A stretch of DNA of 22,426 nt, from contig JBNGDW010000019.1 in assembly GCA_049975325.1 (NCBI GenBank), positions 1-22,426 on the forward strand, in the 5' to 3' direction. Below, in pieces: positions 1-6,764 of the stretch. A program made the translations under genes and the position numbers. Within the stretch, counting starts at the first letter, position 1. Every line of letters starts with the position of its first letter. The notes beneath the pieces are model-generated. The model made no database searches. It was not told where the DNA came from and was given only the letters and a program-made list of their open reading frames with translations. Source of the stretch: JBNGDW01 sp049975325. Lineage in GTDB: Bacteria > Cloacimonadota > Cloacimonadia > JGIOTU-2 > JBNGDW01.

Positions 1-285
1 GACATGGGAAAGATAGTTCTGGGCGGCTTGCCTTTTGGTTTTATCATTTTCAAGTGGTTGCATCATACTTTGGCTAACATCCATGGCAATTGCTGTAACG
101 GGAGGTTGGGTTCTTTTTCGGGTGAAATGCAAACTCGGGTTTGTTATAAGGAGCAGAACGAGAAAAATAAAGAGAAAACGCGTAATACCAAGCAGCCATT
201 TCCACTTAGTGGAAAGAGGTGGATTAGTCCTACGGTAATAAAAAAATACAGCTACAGCGGATATAAGAGCAAGGATAATCAGCAT
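1..285 (-). CDS. VWA-domain membrane protein, N-terminal part (cut by window edge)
   Basis: This reading frame is open from an ATG at 285 to the window edge, giving 95 residues. Residues 1-16 (MLIILALISAVAVFFY) are one hydrophobic segment and about 33-50 (WLLGITRFLFIFLVLLLI) a second. The outside stretch then reaches AIAMDVSQSM at about residues 68-77. DVSQS fits the DxSxS metal-site (MIDAS) motif that opens von Willebrand A domains, and two N-terminal helices followed by VWA is the layout of BatA-like and related membrane VWA proteins. The ATG overlaps the rnc stop by one base (TAATG), so translation is probably coupled to rnc. The rest of the VWA domain and any C-terminal part lie outside the window. 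The exact family and partner are unknown. A long plus-strand frame over the same bases is judged a shadow. Confidence 0.75.
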   Translation of the reverse strand, partial: MLIILALISAVAVFFYYRRTNPPLSTKWKWLLGITRFLFIFLVLLLITNPSLHFTRKRTQPPVTAIAMDVSQSMMQPLENDKTKRQAAQNYLSHV

Positions 286-1043
286 TATTTAGTTCTTTTG
301 TGTAGCTTTTGGAGCAGATTTTTTGCAGCGTCCTGTTCGGCAGTTTTTTTTGACTTCCCCTTTCCTTTAGCTTTATACAAATTATCTATATTAACTTCAA
401 CATAAAATTTTTTACTGTGGTCAGGACCGGTCTCTCGAATCACAGCATACTCCGGAATATTCCCATTTTTTGCCTGTGCCCATTCCTGTAACTGACTTTT
501 AAAGTTCTGAAATTGTTCGTCTCTTAGATCATTTTCCAAATTAGCAAGAAGTAGGTTGGTCACTATAAATTGTGTTTGTAAGAATGAACTATCGAGATAG
601 ATTGCTGCTATGAGTGATTCCAGAGCATCGGCATTTATAGAAACTCCATTCTCTATTTTCAGTTTTGTTTCTGTGTTATGTACCAGGATATATTGATTTA
701 AGCCTAATTCTTGCGCTTTTTGATAAAGAAAATTTTTACTTACAATTTTTGCTTTAAGCTTTGATAAACTGCCCTCATCCTTTTCAGGAAATTTACGATA
801 AAGAAATTCACTAACAATCAGGTTAAGCACAGAGTCACCCAGAAATTCCATTCTTTCGGAGGCAACAGGGGCAAGCAACTGTTCAGGAAACAATGAGCGA
901 TGTCTTAAGGCGTCTTTCAAGAGCTCTTTGTTCTTAAAGGTATAATTTATTTTTGTTTCTAGTTTAGATAGTGATTGCTCCCATTTTTTGAGGCGTTTTT
1001 CATCAGCTGCGAAATCAATAGGAGACAGTTCATTCTTCTTCAT
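285..1043 (-). CDS. rnc: Ribonuclease III
   Basis: RNase III cleaves double-stranded RNA in rRNA precursors and structured mRNAs. The 252-residue product has the family signature ERMEFLGDS at residues 63-71. The expected Mg-binding residues are present: E63, E66 and D70, then D139 and E142 in NADALESLIAAIYLD. A double-stranded RNA-binding domain follows at about 180-250 and ends in GKSKKTAEQDAAKNLL. The N-terminus is about 25 residues longer than in E. coli. The ATG sits inside the end of fabF (14-base overlap) and no good ribosome-binding site precedes it, so expression probably depends on translation through fabF. The rnc stop overlaps the next start by one base. Placement after fabF is a widespread arrangement. 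Confidence 0.96.
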   Translation of the reverse strand: MKKNELSPIDFAADEKRLKKWEQSLSKLETKINYTFKNKELLKDALRHRSLFPEQLLAPVASERMEFLGDSVLNLIVSEFLYRKFPEKDEGSLSKLKAKIVSKNFLYQKAQELGLNQYILVHNTETKLKIENGVSINADALESLIAAIYLDSSFLQTQFIVTNLLLANLENDLRDEQFQNFKSQLQEWAQAKNGNIPEYAVIRETGPDHSKKFYVEVNIDNLYKAKGKGKSKKTAEQDAAKNLLQKLHKRTK

Positions 1044-2271
1044 ATTTTTTGAAAATTAACACAGCATTATGACCTCCGAATCCGAATGAATTAGTCATTG
1101 CGTACTGGATATCGAGAGGGATAGTCTCCCCTGGGGTATAATCCAGATCACATTCTGGATCCGGATGAGTTAAGTTTATAGTAGGATGTATTTTTTGTTC
1201 TTGAATAGATTTTACGGTGACCAGAGACTCCAGAGCACCTGTGGCACCAAGGCTATGACCAAGCATTGATTTTGTTGAGTTAATCTTAATTTTATATGCA
1301 TAGTCACCAAATACAGTTTTGATTGCCTTTGTTTCAGACTTATCATTTAGAGGGGTTGAGGTGCCATGAGCATTAAGATATTGGATATCAGCGGGAGAAA
1401 TATTTGCGTTCTTGATAGCATTATTCATAGCACGTGTACCGCCTTCAGCATCTGGAGGAGGCATTGTCATATGAAAAGCGTCAGATGTAGCACCATAACC
1501 AACGAGTTCTGCATATATTCTTGCACCTCGGTTGCGTGCAGACTCGTATTCTTCTAAAATCAATGTTGCTGCTCCCTCGGAGAGCACAAAACCGTCTCTT
1601 TCCTTATCGAATGGTCTACTGGCAGTTTCAGGAGAATCATTTCTTTTAGAAAGGGCTTTCATTATAGAAAATCCAGCGAGTGTCAGTGGTGTAATCGCAG
1701 CCTCTGTTCCACAGGCAATCACTGCATCTACAGCGCCAAATTTTATGGCACGGTATGCTTCGCCGATTGCATTGGCACTTGAGGCACAGGCTGATACAAC
1801 ATTAAAATTCACTCCCTTTGCCTTAAAATATATAGCAAGCTGTCCGGCGCCCATATTTGAAATCATCATAGGAATGAAAAACGGGCTTATTTTTCGTGGT
1901 CCTTGCTTAAGAAATACTTCAGTCTGCTTTTCGAAGGTTTGCATCCCACCTATTCCTGTTCCTGTAATAATACCGAGTTTTTCGGGATACTTGGGATTTA
2001 ATTTCGAATCTTGCATTGCTTGAATCGATGCTGCAAGAGCATAATGAACATAAGGGTCCATTCGCCTTGCTTCTTTTTTAGAAATATAATCTAAAATATT
2101 AAAATTTCTTATCTGTCCAGCTATTTTCGATGCAATATCAGTTGTGTCAAAGCTTTCAACTCGGCTAATCCCAGATTTTCCTTCACACAATCCGAGCCAG
2201 GTTTCTTCAACATTATTTGCCAAAGGGGTGATTGCTCCAAGCCCTGTAACAACTACCCTTCTTTTTTCCAT
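1030..2271 (-). CDS. fabF: Beta-ketoacyl-ACP synthase II
   Basis: FabF elongates fatty acids by condensing malonyl-ACP with acyl-ACP. The 413-residue protein opens with the typical RRVVVTGLGAITPL. The Cys-His-His triad is visible: C162 in VVSACASS, H302 in NAHGTSTPLND and H339 in MLGHSLGATGA. I start at the ATG at 2271, not at a TTG six codons upstream, because AAAGGA lies 8 bases before the ATG and the family begins here. The usual FabF sequence around the cysteine is TACATG, so SACASS is a mild variant. It is separated from acpP by a 109-base gap holding a long imperfect hairpin and overlaps rnc by 14 bases at its end. Confidence 0.96.
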   Translation of the reverse strand: MEKRRVVVTGLGAITPLANNVEETWLGLCEGKSGISRVESFDTTDIASKIAGQIRNFNILDYISKKEARRMDPYVHYALAASIQAMQDSKLNPKYPEKLGIITGTGIGGMQTFEKQTEVFLKQGPRKISPFFIPMMISNMGAGQLAIYFKAKGVNFNVVSACASSANAIGEAYRAIKFGAVDAVIACGTEAAITPLTLAGFSIMKALSKRNDSPETASRPFDKERDGFVLSEGAATLILEEYESARNRGARIYAELVGYGATSDAFHMTMPPPDAEGGTRAMNNAIKNANISPADIQYLNAHGTSTPLNDKSETKAIKTVFGDYAYKIKINSTKSMLGHSLGATGALESLVTVKSIQEQKIHPTINLTHPDPECDLDYTPGETIPLDIQYAMTNSFGFGGHNAVLIFKKYEEE

Positions 2272-2279
2272 AGGTAATA

Positions 2280-2285
2280 TCCTTT
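2280..2285 (-). promoter_or_regulatory. fabF ribosome-binding site
   Basis: AAAGGA lies 8 bases upstream of the ATG at 2271 and decides this start over the in-frame TTG at 2289. Confidence 0.65.
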
Positions 2286-2303
2286 CCAATTATAAAGAGT
2301 ACC

Positions 2304-2368
2304 ACTCCACCCTCTTTTGGATATAATGGTTTTCCCGACTAAAAGTTGGATAGCAAAGAGAGTGGAGT
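2304..2368 (-). repeat. Imperfect hairpin between acpP and fabF
   Basis: The arms at 2304-2317 and 2355-2368 pair over 7 bp (ACTCCAC with GTGGAGT), one C/A mismatch, then 6 bp (CTCTTT with AAAGAG), around a 37-base loop. The hairpin lies in the mRNA just after the acpP stop. No U-tract follows it on the minus strand, so it is not a standard intrinsic terminator. A role in protecting the 3' end of acpP mRNA, or an RNase III-type processing site, is my inference. Confidence 0.6.
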
Positions 2369-2380
2369 AATTTTAGATTA

Positions 2381-2623
2381 CTATTTTAATTTTTCTTCTA
2401 AATAATCAATTGCTTTGCCCACAGTGGTGAGCTTTTCTGCATCTTCATCAGGAATTTCAATATCGAACTCTTCTTCAAATTGCATAACGAGTTCAACAGT
2501 ATCGAGAGAATCAGCTCCAAGGTCATCAATAAAAGAAGCGGATTCTGTTACTTCATCTTCACTTACATTTAGCTGGGATACGATTATTTCTTTGACTTTT
2601 TCTTGAATCTCTTTTCTGTCCAT
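2381..2623 (-). CDS. acpP: Acyl carrier protein
   Basis: ACP carries growing acyl chains on a phosphopantetheine arm. The 80-residue acidic product has the attachment motif GADSLDTVEL with the modified serine at S39, and its length and acidity are normal for the family. The ATG at 2623 is chosen because GGGAG lies 5 bases upstream; a TTG six codons earlier would add a lysine- and glycine-containing leader unlike other ACPs. It sits between fabG and fabF as in most bacterial fab operons. RNA hairpins flank it on both sides, which could allow ACP to be made at a different level from the enzymes, but that is inference. Confidence 0.97.
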   Translation of the reverse strand: MDRKEIQEKVKEIIVSQLNVSEDEVTESASFIDDLGADSLDTVELVMQFEEEFDIEIPDEDAEKLTTVGKAIDYLEEKLK

Positions 2624-2627
2624 TTTA

Positions 2628-2633
2628 TCTCCC
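2628..2633 (-). promoter_or_regulatory. acpP ribosome-binding site
   Basis: GGGAGA ends 4 bases upstream of the ATG at 2623 and supports that start over the in-frame TTG at 2641. Confidence 0.65.
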
Positions 2634-2646
2634 TTTTCCAATTTTG

Positions 2647-2681
2647 CCCGCCTGCTGAGATCGTTTTTTATTTCAAGCGGG
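2647..2681 (-). repeat. Hairpin between fabG and acpP
   Basis: On the minus strand CCCGCTTG (2681-2674) pairs with CAGGCGGG (2654-2647), an 8-bp stem with one G-T wobble and a 19-base loop. It lies in the 72-base gap after fabG and ends about 13 bases before the acpP ribosome-binding site. No U-tract follows. It may be a processing or stability element at the 5' end of acpP mRNA. Confidence 0.55.
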
Positions 2682-2695
2682 ATTGGGTTATTTTT

Positions 2696-3439
2696 TTATA
2701 TCATTCCACCATCAATCACGATAGTTTGTCCAGTAATATAGTTTGCCTCCTCACTGCAAAGGAAGCATGCCAATTTTGCCACATCATCTGGTGTACCGAA
2801 GCGTTTCAACGGAATCTTTGCCAGATACTCATCAACAACCTCTTGTGAGAGCATATCTGTCATTGCTGTTTTAATAAATCCAGGGGCAATCGCATTTACA
2901 TTGATATTTCGAGATGCTAACTCCTTCGCAACTGACTTTGTAAAGGCAATAATGCCAGCTTTTGCTGCAGCATAATTTGATTGCCCAGCATTGCCAATAA
3001 TTCCTATAACTGAAGCGATATTCAGGATCTTTCCCTTTCTTTGACGCATCATAACTTTTGATACTTTTTGTGTACATAAGAATGTGCCTGTCAAGTTTAC
3101 TCTAAGCACAGCCTCCCAATCCGCGAGACTCATTCGCATCAGTAATTTGTCTCTTGTGATACCAGCATTATTTACCAGAATGTCAATTGTCTGAAATTGC
3201 TCTTTTGCTTGTTTAACAAGCTCTTCAACTTGCGATTCCTGGGTTACATCACATCTGACGCCAAACACATTTCTGTTTATAGTCTTTATCTCTGCAACTG
3301 CGTCATCGATCTTCTCCTGATCCAGATCCACGACTACAATATTTGCGCCTCTTCTCACAAACTCATTTGCGATAGCCTTTCCAATTCCTTGTGCACTCCC
3401 TGTAACTATTGCTGTCTTCTCTGAAAAATTTTCCATCAT
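2696..3439 (-). CDS. fabG: 3-oxoacyl-ACP reductase
   Basis: FabG reduces 3-ketoacyl-ACP with NADPH in each elongation round. The 247-residue protein is a short-chain dehydrogenase: cofactor loop TGSAQGIG at residues 13-20, DILVNNAG at 86-93, N115, and the catalytic S143, Y156 and K160 in NYAAAKAG. A Cys-Asp pair (VRCDV) closes the adenine pocket as is usual. Two ATG codons stand in tandem at 3439 and 3436. The run AGGGGAG touches the first and is 3 bases from the second, so the second may be the one used. The gene starts 12 bases after fabD ends. Confidence 0.96.
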   Translation of the reverse strand: MMENFSEKTAIVTGSAQGIGKAIANEFVRRGANIVVVDLDQEKIDDAVAEIKTINRNVFGVRCDVTQESQVEELVKQAKEQFQTIDILVNNAGITRDKLLMRMSLADWEAVLRVNLTGTFLCTQKVSKVMMRQRKGKILNIASVIGIIGNAGQSNYAAAKAGIIAFTKSVAKELASRNINVNAIAPGFIKTAMTDMLSQEVVDEYLAKIPLKRFGTPDDVAKLACFLCSEEANYITGQTIVIDGGMI

Positions 3440-3451
3440 CTCCCCTATCGT

Positions 3452-4405
3452 TTATTCTGGATAAATCTCATTTATTACTTTCTGAACATCTTCAATCTTA
3501 TCAATATTATATCTTTTTGCGCTTCTATCAATTGCCCTAATCATGCCAGAAATAACTTTACCTGGACCAAATTCGATAAATGTATCCACGCCATGCTTGA
3601 GCATACATTCTACACTTTCAACCCACAGGACTGGTGAGATTATCTGTTTTTCCAGATTCTTTTTGATATCTTCGGGTGTGATCTCCGGCAGAGCAGTAAG
3701 ATTAGATATGACAGGCACCTCGGGAGGTTTAAATTGAATTTTTTCAAGTTCAGTGCGCATCCATTCTGCAGACTTCTGAATAAGAGGTGAATGAAAAGCA
3801 CCACCTACCACAAGTTCTACAGCCCGTTTTGCGCCTGCTTTTTTACATTCCTCTATCGCTATTGATACCGCATCCGCTTCTCCACTTATAACCGTTTGAG
3901 AGGGGGTATTGAAATTTGCGGCAATAACAGTTCCATCTATACTGTTACAAATTTCTACAACCTTCTCTTTCCCAATCCCCAAGATAGCAGCCATTTTATA
4001 TGGAATTCCTTCGCCTGCTTTTACCATAAACTTTCCTCGTTTATGAACAAGCAGGATCGCATCCTCCAATTGCAGGCTATTGCTGGCAACAAGAGCAGTA
4101 AATTCTCCTAATGAATGCCCTGCTACAAAAGTAGGTGTTATATCACAGTTCTTGCGAAAATGAGTAAGTGCTAGAAAACTGTGCAGAAGAATAGCAGGTT
4201 GCGTATTATATGTTTGCTTTAATTCATCTTCTGGGCCTTCAAACATAATAGTTTTCAGGTCGTAGCCTAATTTTTCATTAGCAATATCAAAGTAGGCTCT
4301 ATATTCAGGAATATCGTAGAATTCCCTTGCCATGCCGACATATTGGGCTCCCTGGCCTGGAAAAACAAAAGCAATATTTTTTTTGTCAGATTTAATCATT
4401 TGCAA
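3452..4405 (-). CDS. fabD: Malonyl-CoA:ACP transacylase
   Basis: FabD loads malonyl groups from CoA onto ACP. The family start FVFPGQGAQYVGM is at residues 13-25. The nucleophile S98 lies in GHSLGEF, R123 follows in HKRGKFM, and the catalytic H205 is in GGAFHSPLI. At 317 residues the length is normal. The start is uncertain: a TTG at 4405 has AAGGT 6 bases upstream, while the ATG at 4399, two codons later, is 12 bases from the same motif. Both give nearly the same protein. It lies between fabH and fabG in the conserved order. Confidence 0.95.
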   Translation of the reverse strand: MQMIKSDKKNIAFVFPGQGAQYVGMAREFYDIPEYRAYFDIANEKLGYDLKTIMFEGPEDELKQTYNTQPAILLHSFLALTHFRKNCDITPTFVAGHSLGEFTALVASNSLQLEDAILLVHKRGKFMVKAGEGIPYKMAAILGIGKEKVVEICNSIDGTVIAANFNTPSQTVISGEADAVSIAIEECKKAGAKRAVELVVGGAFHSPLIQKSAEWMRTELEKIQFKPPEVPVISNLTALPEITPEDIKKNLEKQIISPVLWVESVECMLKHGVDTFIEFGPGKVISGMIRAIDRSAKRYNIDKIEDVQKVINEIYPE

Positions 4406-4430
4406 ATAAATACCTTATTTACATTTCGCT

Positions 4431-5423
4431 TTAATATCGCAGCAGGGCACTGCCCCAGGTAAATCCAGCACCAAAAGCATCTAATAGTACGAGATCTCCT
4501 CTTCGGATTTTTCCTTCTTCCACTGCTTCTGCAAAAGCTATTGGGATACTTGCTGCTGAAGTGTTTCCATATTTTTCTATATTAACAATCACCTTACTTT
4601 TGGGCAGCTTAATGCGTTTTGCAGTGGCTTCGATGATTCTAATATTAGCCTGGTGCGGAATAAACCAATCAAGGTCATCGGAAGTTAATCCGTTACATCG
4701 TAGTATAGTAACTGCTGCATCTCCCATAGCCTTCACTGCTGCTTTAAAAATCTTATTACCTTCCATATGCACTGTATGCAGTTTATTGTTCACAGTTTCT
4801 TCTGTGGCAGGATATCTAGAGCCACCAGCGGGCAGTCGCAACAAATCTCCATATCTCCCATCCGCAGCTAGATAGGCATCGATAATATCTGACAGATCAC
4901 TTCTTTTTGCCTGTGTCATAATAGCAGCACCCGCTCCATCCCCAAATAGCACACAGGTACTTCGGTCTTCCCAGTTTAATATCTTGGACAAGGTCTCCAC
5001 TCCAACGATCAAGACATTTTTGGCAAAGTTATTTTCAATGAACTGCTTTGCTATTGTCATTGCATAAATAAAGCCTGTGCATCCAGCAGAAACATCAAAT
5101 GCAGGTATATTGTGAATGCCTAATCGTTTCTGCAAGATACAGGCAGTTGATGGAAAATTGTGATCCGGTGTCACCGTGCCAACGATTATCATGTCTATAT
5201 CTTTAGGTTTTATAGAAACTTTTTCCAAGAGCTTTTTAACTGCTTGATAGGCAGTATCTGAGGAAGCAGTATCTTTATCAACAATCCTTCTTTCTACCAT
5301 GCCGGTACGCGTTCGAATCCATTCATCGGAAGTATCAACCATCTTTTCCAGGTCTGCGTTAGTAAGTATCTTCTCTGGCACAGCCATACTGATACCAGCA
5401 AACTTTACTTTTAGTTTAGCCAC
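4431..5423 (-). CDS. fabH: Beta-ketoacyl-ACP synthase III
   Basis: FabH starts fatty-acid synthesis by condensing an acyl-CoA with malonyl-ACP. From a GTG at 5423 the product is 330 residues, with the Cys-His-Asn triad C115 (AGCTGF), H257 (IPHQAN) and N287 (YGNTSAA). The frame stays open upstream to 5510, but that would add 29 residues unlike the family; the GTG has GGGAG 7 bases upstream and places the typical KFAGISMAVPEKILTN at the N-terminus. The gene overlaps the end of plsX by 8 bases, so the two are probably translated in a coupled way. FabH is usually the step that sets chain type (straight or branched). Substrate preference cannot be read from the sequence. Confidence 0.95.
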   Translation of the reverse strand: MAKLKVKFAGISMAVPEKILTNADLEKMVDTSDEWIRTRTGMVERRIVDKDTASSDTAYQAVKKLLEKVSIKPKDIDMIIVGTVTPDHNFPSTACILQKRLGIHNIPAFDVSAGCTGFIYAMTIAKQFIENNFAKNVLIVGVETLSKILNWEDRSTCVLFGDGAGAAIMTQAKRSDLSDIIDAYLAADGRYGDLLRLPAGGSRYPATEETVNNKLHTVHMEGNKIFKAAVKAMGDAAVTILRCNGLTSDDLDWFIPHQANIRIIEATAKRIKLPKSKVIVNIEKYGNTSAASIPIAFAEAVEEGKIRRGDLVLLDAFGAGFTWGSALLRY

Positions 5424-6441
5424 TTTTATTCTCCCGTAATTCTGAAGGTATAGCGGAATAATATTCCTTAATATGACCCAAAAATCCAGACTGTTTTGAA
5501 AAACTAGCAAATTTTATAGCATTAGCGATAGCCTTTGCATTTGAGCGACCGTGGGCAATAATTGTAATCTCGTTTATTCCGAGCAAAAATCCCCCCCCAT
5601 ACTCGGTGTAGTCCAATTTGCGTTTAATATGGTGGTAGGCGGGATATGAAAGCAAGGCACCAATTTTTGCAATCCAATCATCATTAAACTCCTTTTTTAA
5701 TATTTCATAAAGAGAAAAGGCAACGCCTTCAATGGTTTTCAGCATAATGTTTCCAATAAAGCCGTCACAAACTATGACATCAGCAGTATTTTTTAGCAAA
5801 TCGGTGCCTTCTACGTTACCGATAAAGTTAATATTATCCATACTCGCCAGGCGTTTATGTGCCTCAATTGTCAACTGATTACCTTTTTTGCTTTCGCTTC
5901 CGATATTAATAAGAGCCACACGAGGGATATTGCGCTTGAGAAAATATGATACATAAATACTGCCCATCTCTGCAAACTGGACCAGATTATTCGCTTCACA
6001 ATCGACATTTGCTCCTACATCAAGCAATATGGATGGTTCAGTAATTGAAGGTAGAGAAATTGCTAAGGCAGGCCTATCCACACCGGGAATTCTGCCAAAG
6101 TGGAGAAGGGCACTTGCCATTACTGCTCCTGTGGAGCCGGCGCTTACCAGGGCATCAGCCTCATGAGTTTTGACCAAATCCACCGCACGCAAAAGAGAAC
6201 TGTCTTTTTTCGTTCTAAGTTCTAAAACTGGCTTCTCTGTTGGGTCTATTTTCTGCTCAGCGTTTACAACCTCAATAGAGCCTTTCGGGAAAAAGAACCT
6301 TTCAAGTTCTTTGTTTAAAATATCTGCTTTGCCAACAAGGTATACCTTTGAGCAGTACCTTTCATTTACGGCATAGACAGTACCCTCTATTTCAGGTAAG
6401 GGGGATCGATCGCTACCGAATGCGTCCACTGCAATTTTCAT
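5416..6441 (-). CDS. plsX: Phosphate acyltransferase PlsX
   Basis: PlsX converts acyl-ACP to acyl-phosphate, the donor for the first acyl transfer to glycerol-3-phosphate. The 341-residue length and overall sequence (for example SAGSTGAVMASAL, DVGANVD and VCDGFIGNIMLKT) fit the family. The N-terminal motif is altered: the usual DAMGGDxxP reads DAFGSDRSP. A run of eight G (plus-strand C at 5591-5598) encodes part of YGGGF, a spot prone to slippage during replication or sequencing. The frame continues normally through it. It sits 12 bases after rpmF, with a weak ribosome-binding site, and overlaps fabH by 8 bases. Confidence 0.95.
   Translation of the reverse strand: MKIAVDAFGSDRSPLPEIEGTVYAVNERYCSKVYLVGKADILNKELERFFFPKGSIEVVNAEQKIDPTEKPVLELRTKKDSSLLRAVDLVKTHEADALVSAGSTGAVMASALLHFGRIPGVDRPALAISLPSITEPSILLDVGANVDCEANNLVQFAEMGSIYVSYFLKRNIPRVALINIGSESKKGNQLTIEAHKRLASMDNINFIGNVEGTDLLKNTADVIVCDGFIGNIMLKTIEGVAFSLYEILKKEFNDDWIAKIGALLSYPAYHHIKRKLDYTEYGGGFLLGINEITIIAHGRSNAKAIANAIKFASFSKQSGFLGHIKEYYSAIPSELRENKSG
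5431..5435 (-). promoter_or_regulatory. fabH ribosome-binding site
   Basis: GGGAG lies 7 bases upstream of the GTG at 5423, inside the plsX end, and decides the GTG start. Confidence 0.7.
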
Positions 6442-6453
6442 ATTCTGATAAAA

Positions 6454-6633
6454 TTATTCTGATACTGAAATGATTTTTTTCCCTCTATAAAAGCCACAAT
6501 GTGGACAGACAAAGTGAGGCCTCATTTCCTCACCACAATTAGGGCATTTTATTACAGCATCAGATTTTGCTTTCCAATGGGTTTTTCGTGAACGAGATTT
6601 TGCTTTTGCTGTCTTCTTTTTCGGAACAGCCAT
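6454..6633 (-). CDS. rpmF: 50S ribosomal protein L32
   Basis: This small gene encodes a 59-residue basic protein. It starts MAVPKKKTAKAKSRSRK, the hallmark of bacterial L32, and goes on to CPNC and CPHC about 10 residues apart, the zinc-binding form of the protein. GGAGG lies 6 bases before the ATG (6640-6644), the clearest ribosome-binding site in this operon. It is the first gene of the rpmF-plsX-fab unit, as in many bacteria, linking ribosome production with lipid synthesis. Because a zinc form is encoded, some genomes also carry a zinc-free copy elsewhere; none is visible here. Confidence 0.96.
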   Translation of the reverse strand: MAVPKKKTAKAKSRSRKTHWKAKSDAVIKCPNCGEEMRPHFVCPHCGFYRGKKIISVSE

Positions 6634-6669
6634 TTATATCCTCCGTAAAATTTTAGGTATTATTTTTAT

Positions 6670-6717
6670 AGTATAAAACAAAATGGCATATAGGAGAAAA
6701 AAATATTTTGCTGTCAA
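6670..6717 (-). promoter_or_regulatory. Candidate promoter of the rpmF-plsX-fab operon
   Basis: A perfect TTGACA -35 box lies at 6717-6712 on the minus strand. Possible -10 boxes are TATATG (6692-6687, 19-base spacer) and TATACT (6675-6670), which is closer to consensus but too far from this -35 and would need another. The 131-base gap between the phosphorylase stop and rpmF contains no gene. The ten bases TTGACAGCAA recur upstream of the EF-G-like gene. Confidence 0.45.
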
Positions 6718-6764
6718 GTAATTCGGCTTACATCTCAGGAGTGGAATATACGCAACTACAAAAG

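Noticed and set aside
4..405. Plus-strand frame of 133 codons at the window start
   Set aside because: It lies antisense to the rnc end and to the VWA membrane gene, both of which have family motifs and a TAATG junction. Its composition is random and no ribosome-binding site precedes it.
1532..2023. Plus-strand frame of 163 codons in fabF
   Set aside because: It is the antisense of fabF, whose full catalytic triad is intact; no motif is recognisable.
2272..2289. Upstream TTG start for fabF (six extra residues)
   Set aside because: The ATG at 2271 has AAAGGA at correct spacing and matches the family start.
2304..2368. Intrinsic terminator between acpP and fabF
   Set aside because: The hairpin has a long loop and no U-tract, and fabF would lose its promoter; recorded only as a hairpin.
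5424..5510. 29-residue N-terminal extension of FabH
   Set aside because: It overlaps plsX, is unlike FabH N-termini, and the GTG at 5423 has GGGAG at 7 bases.
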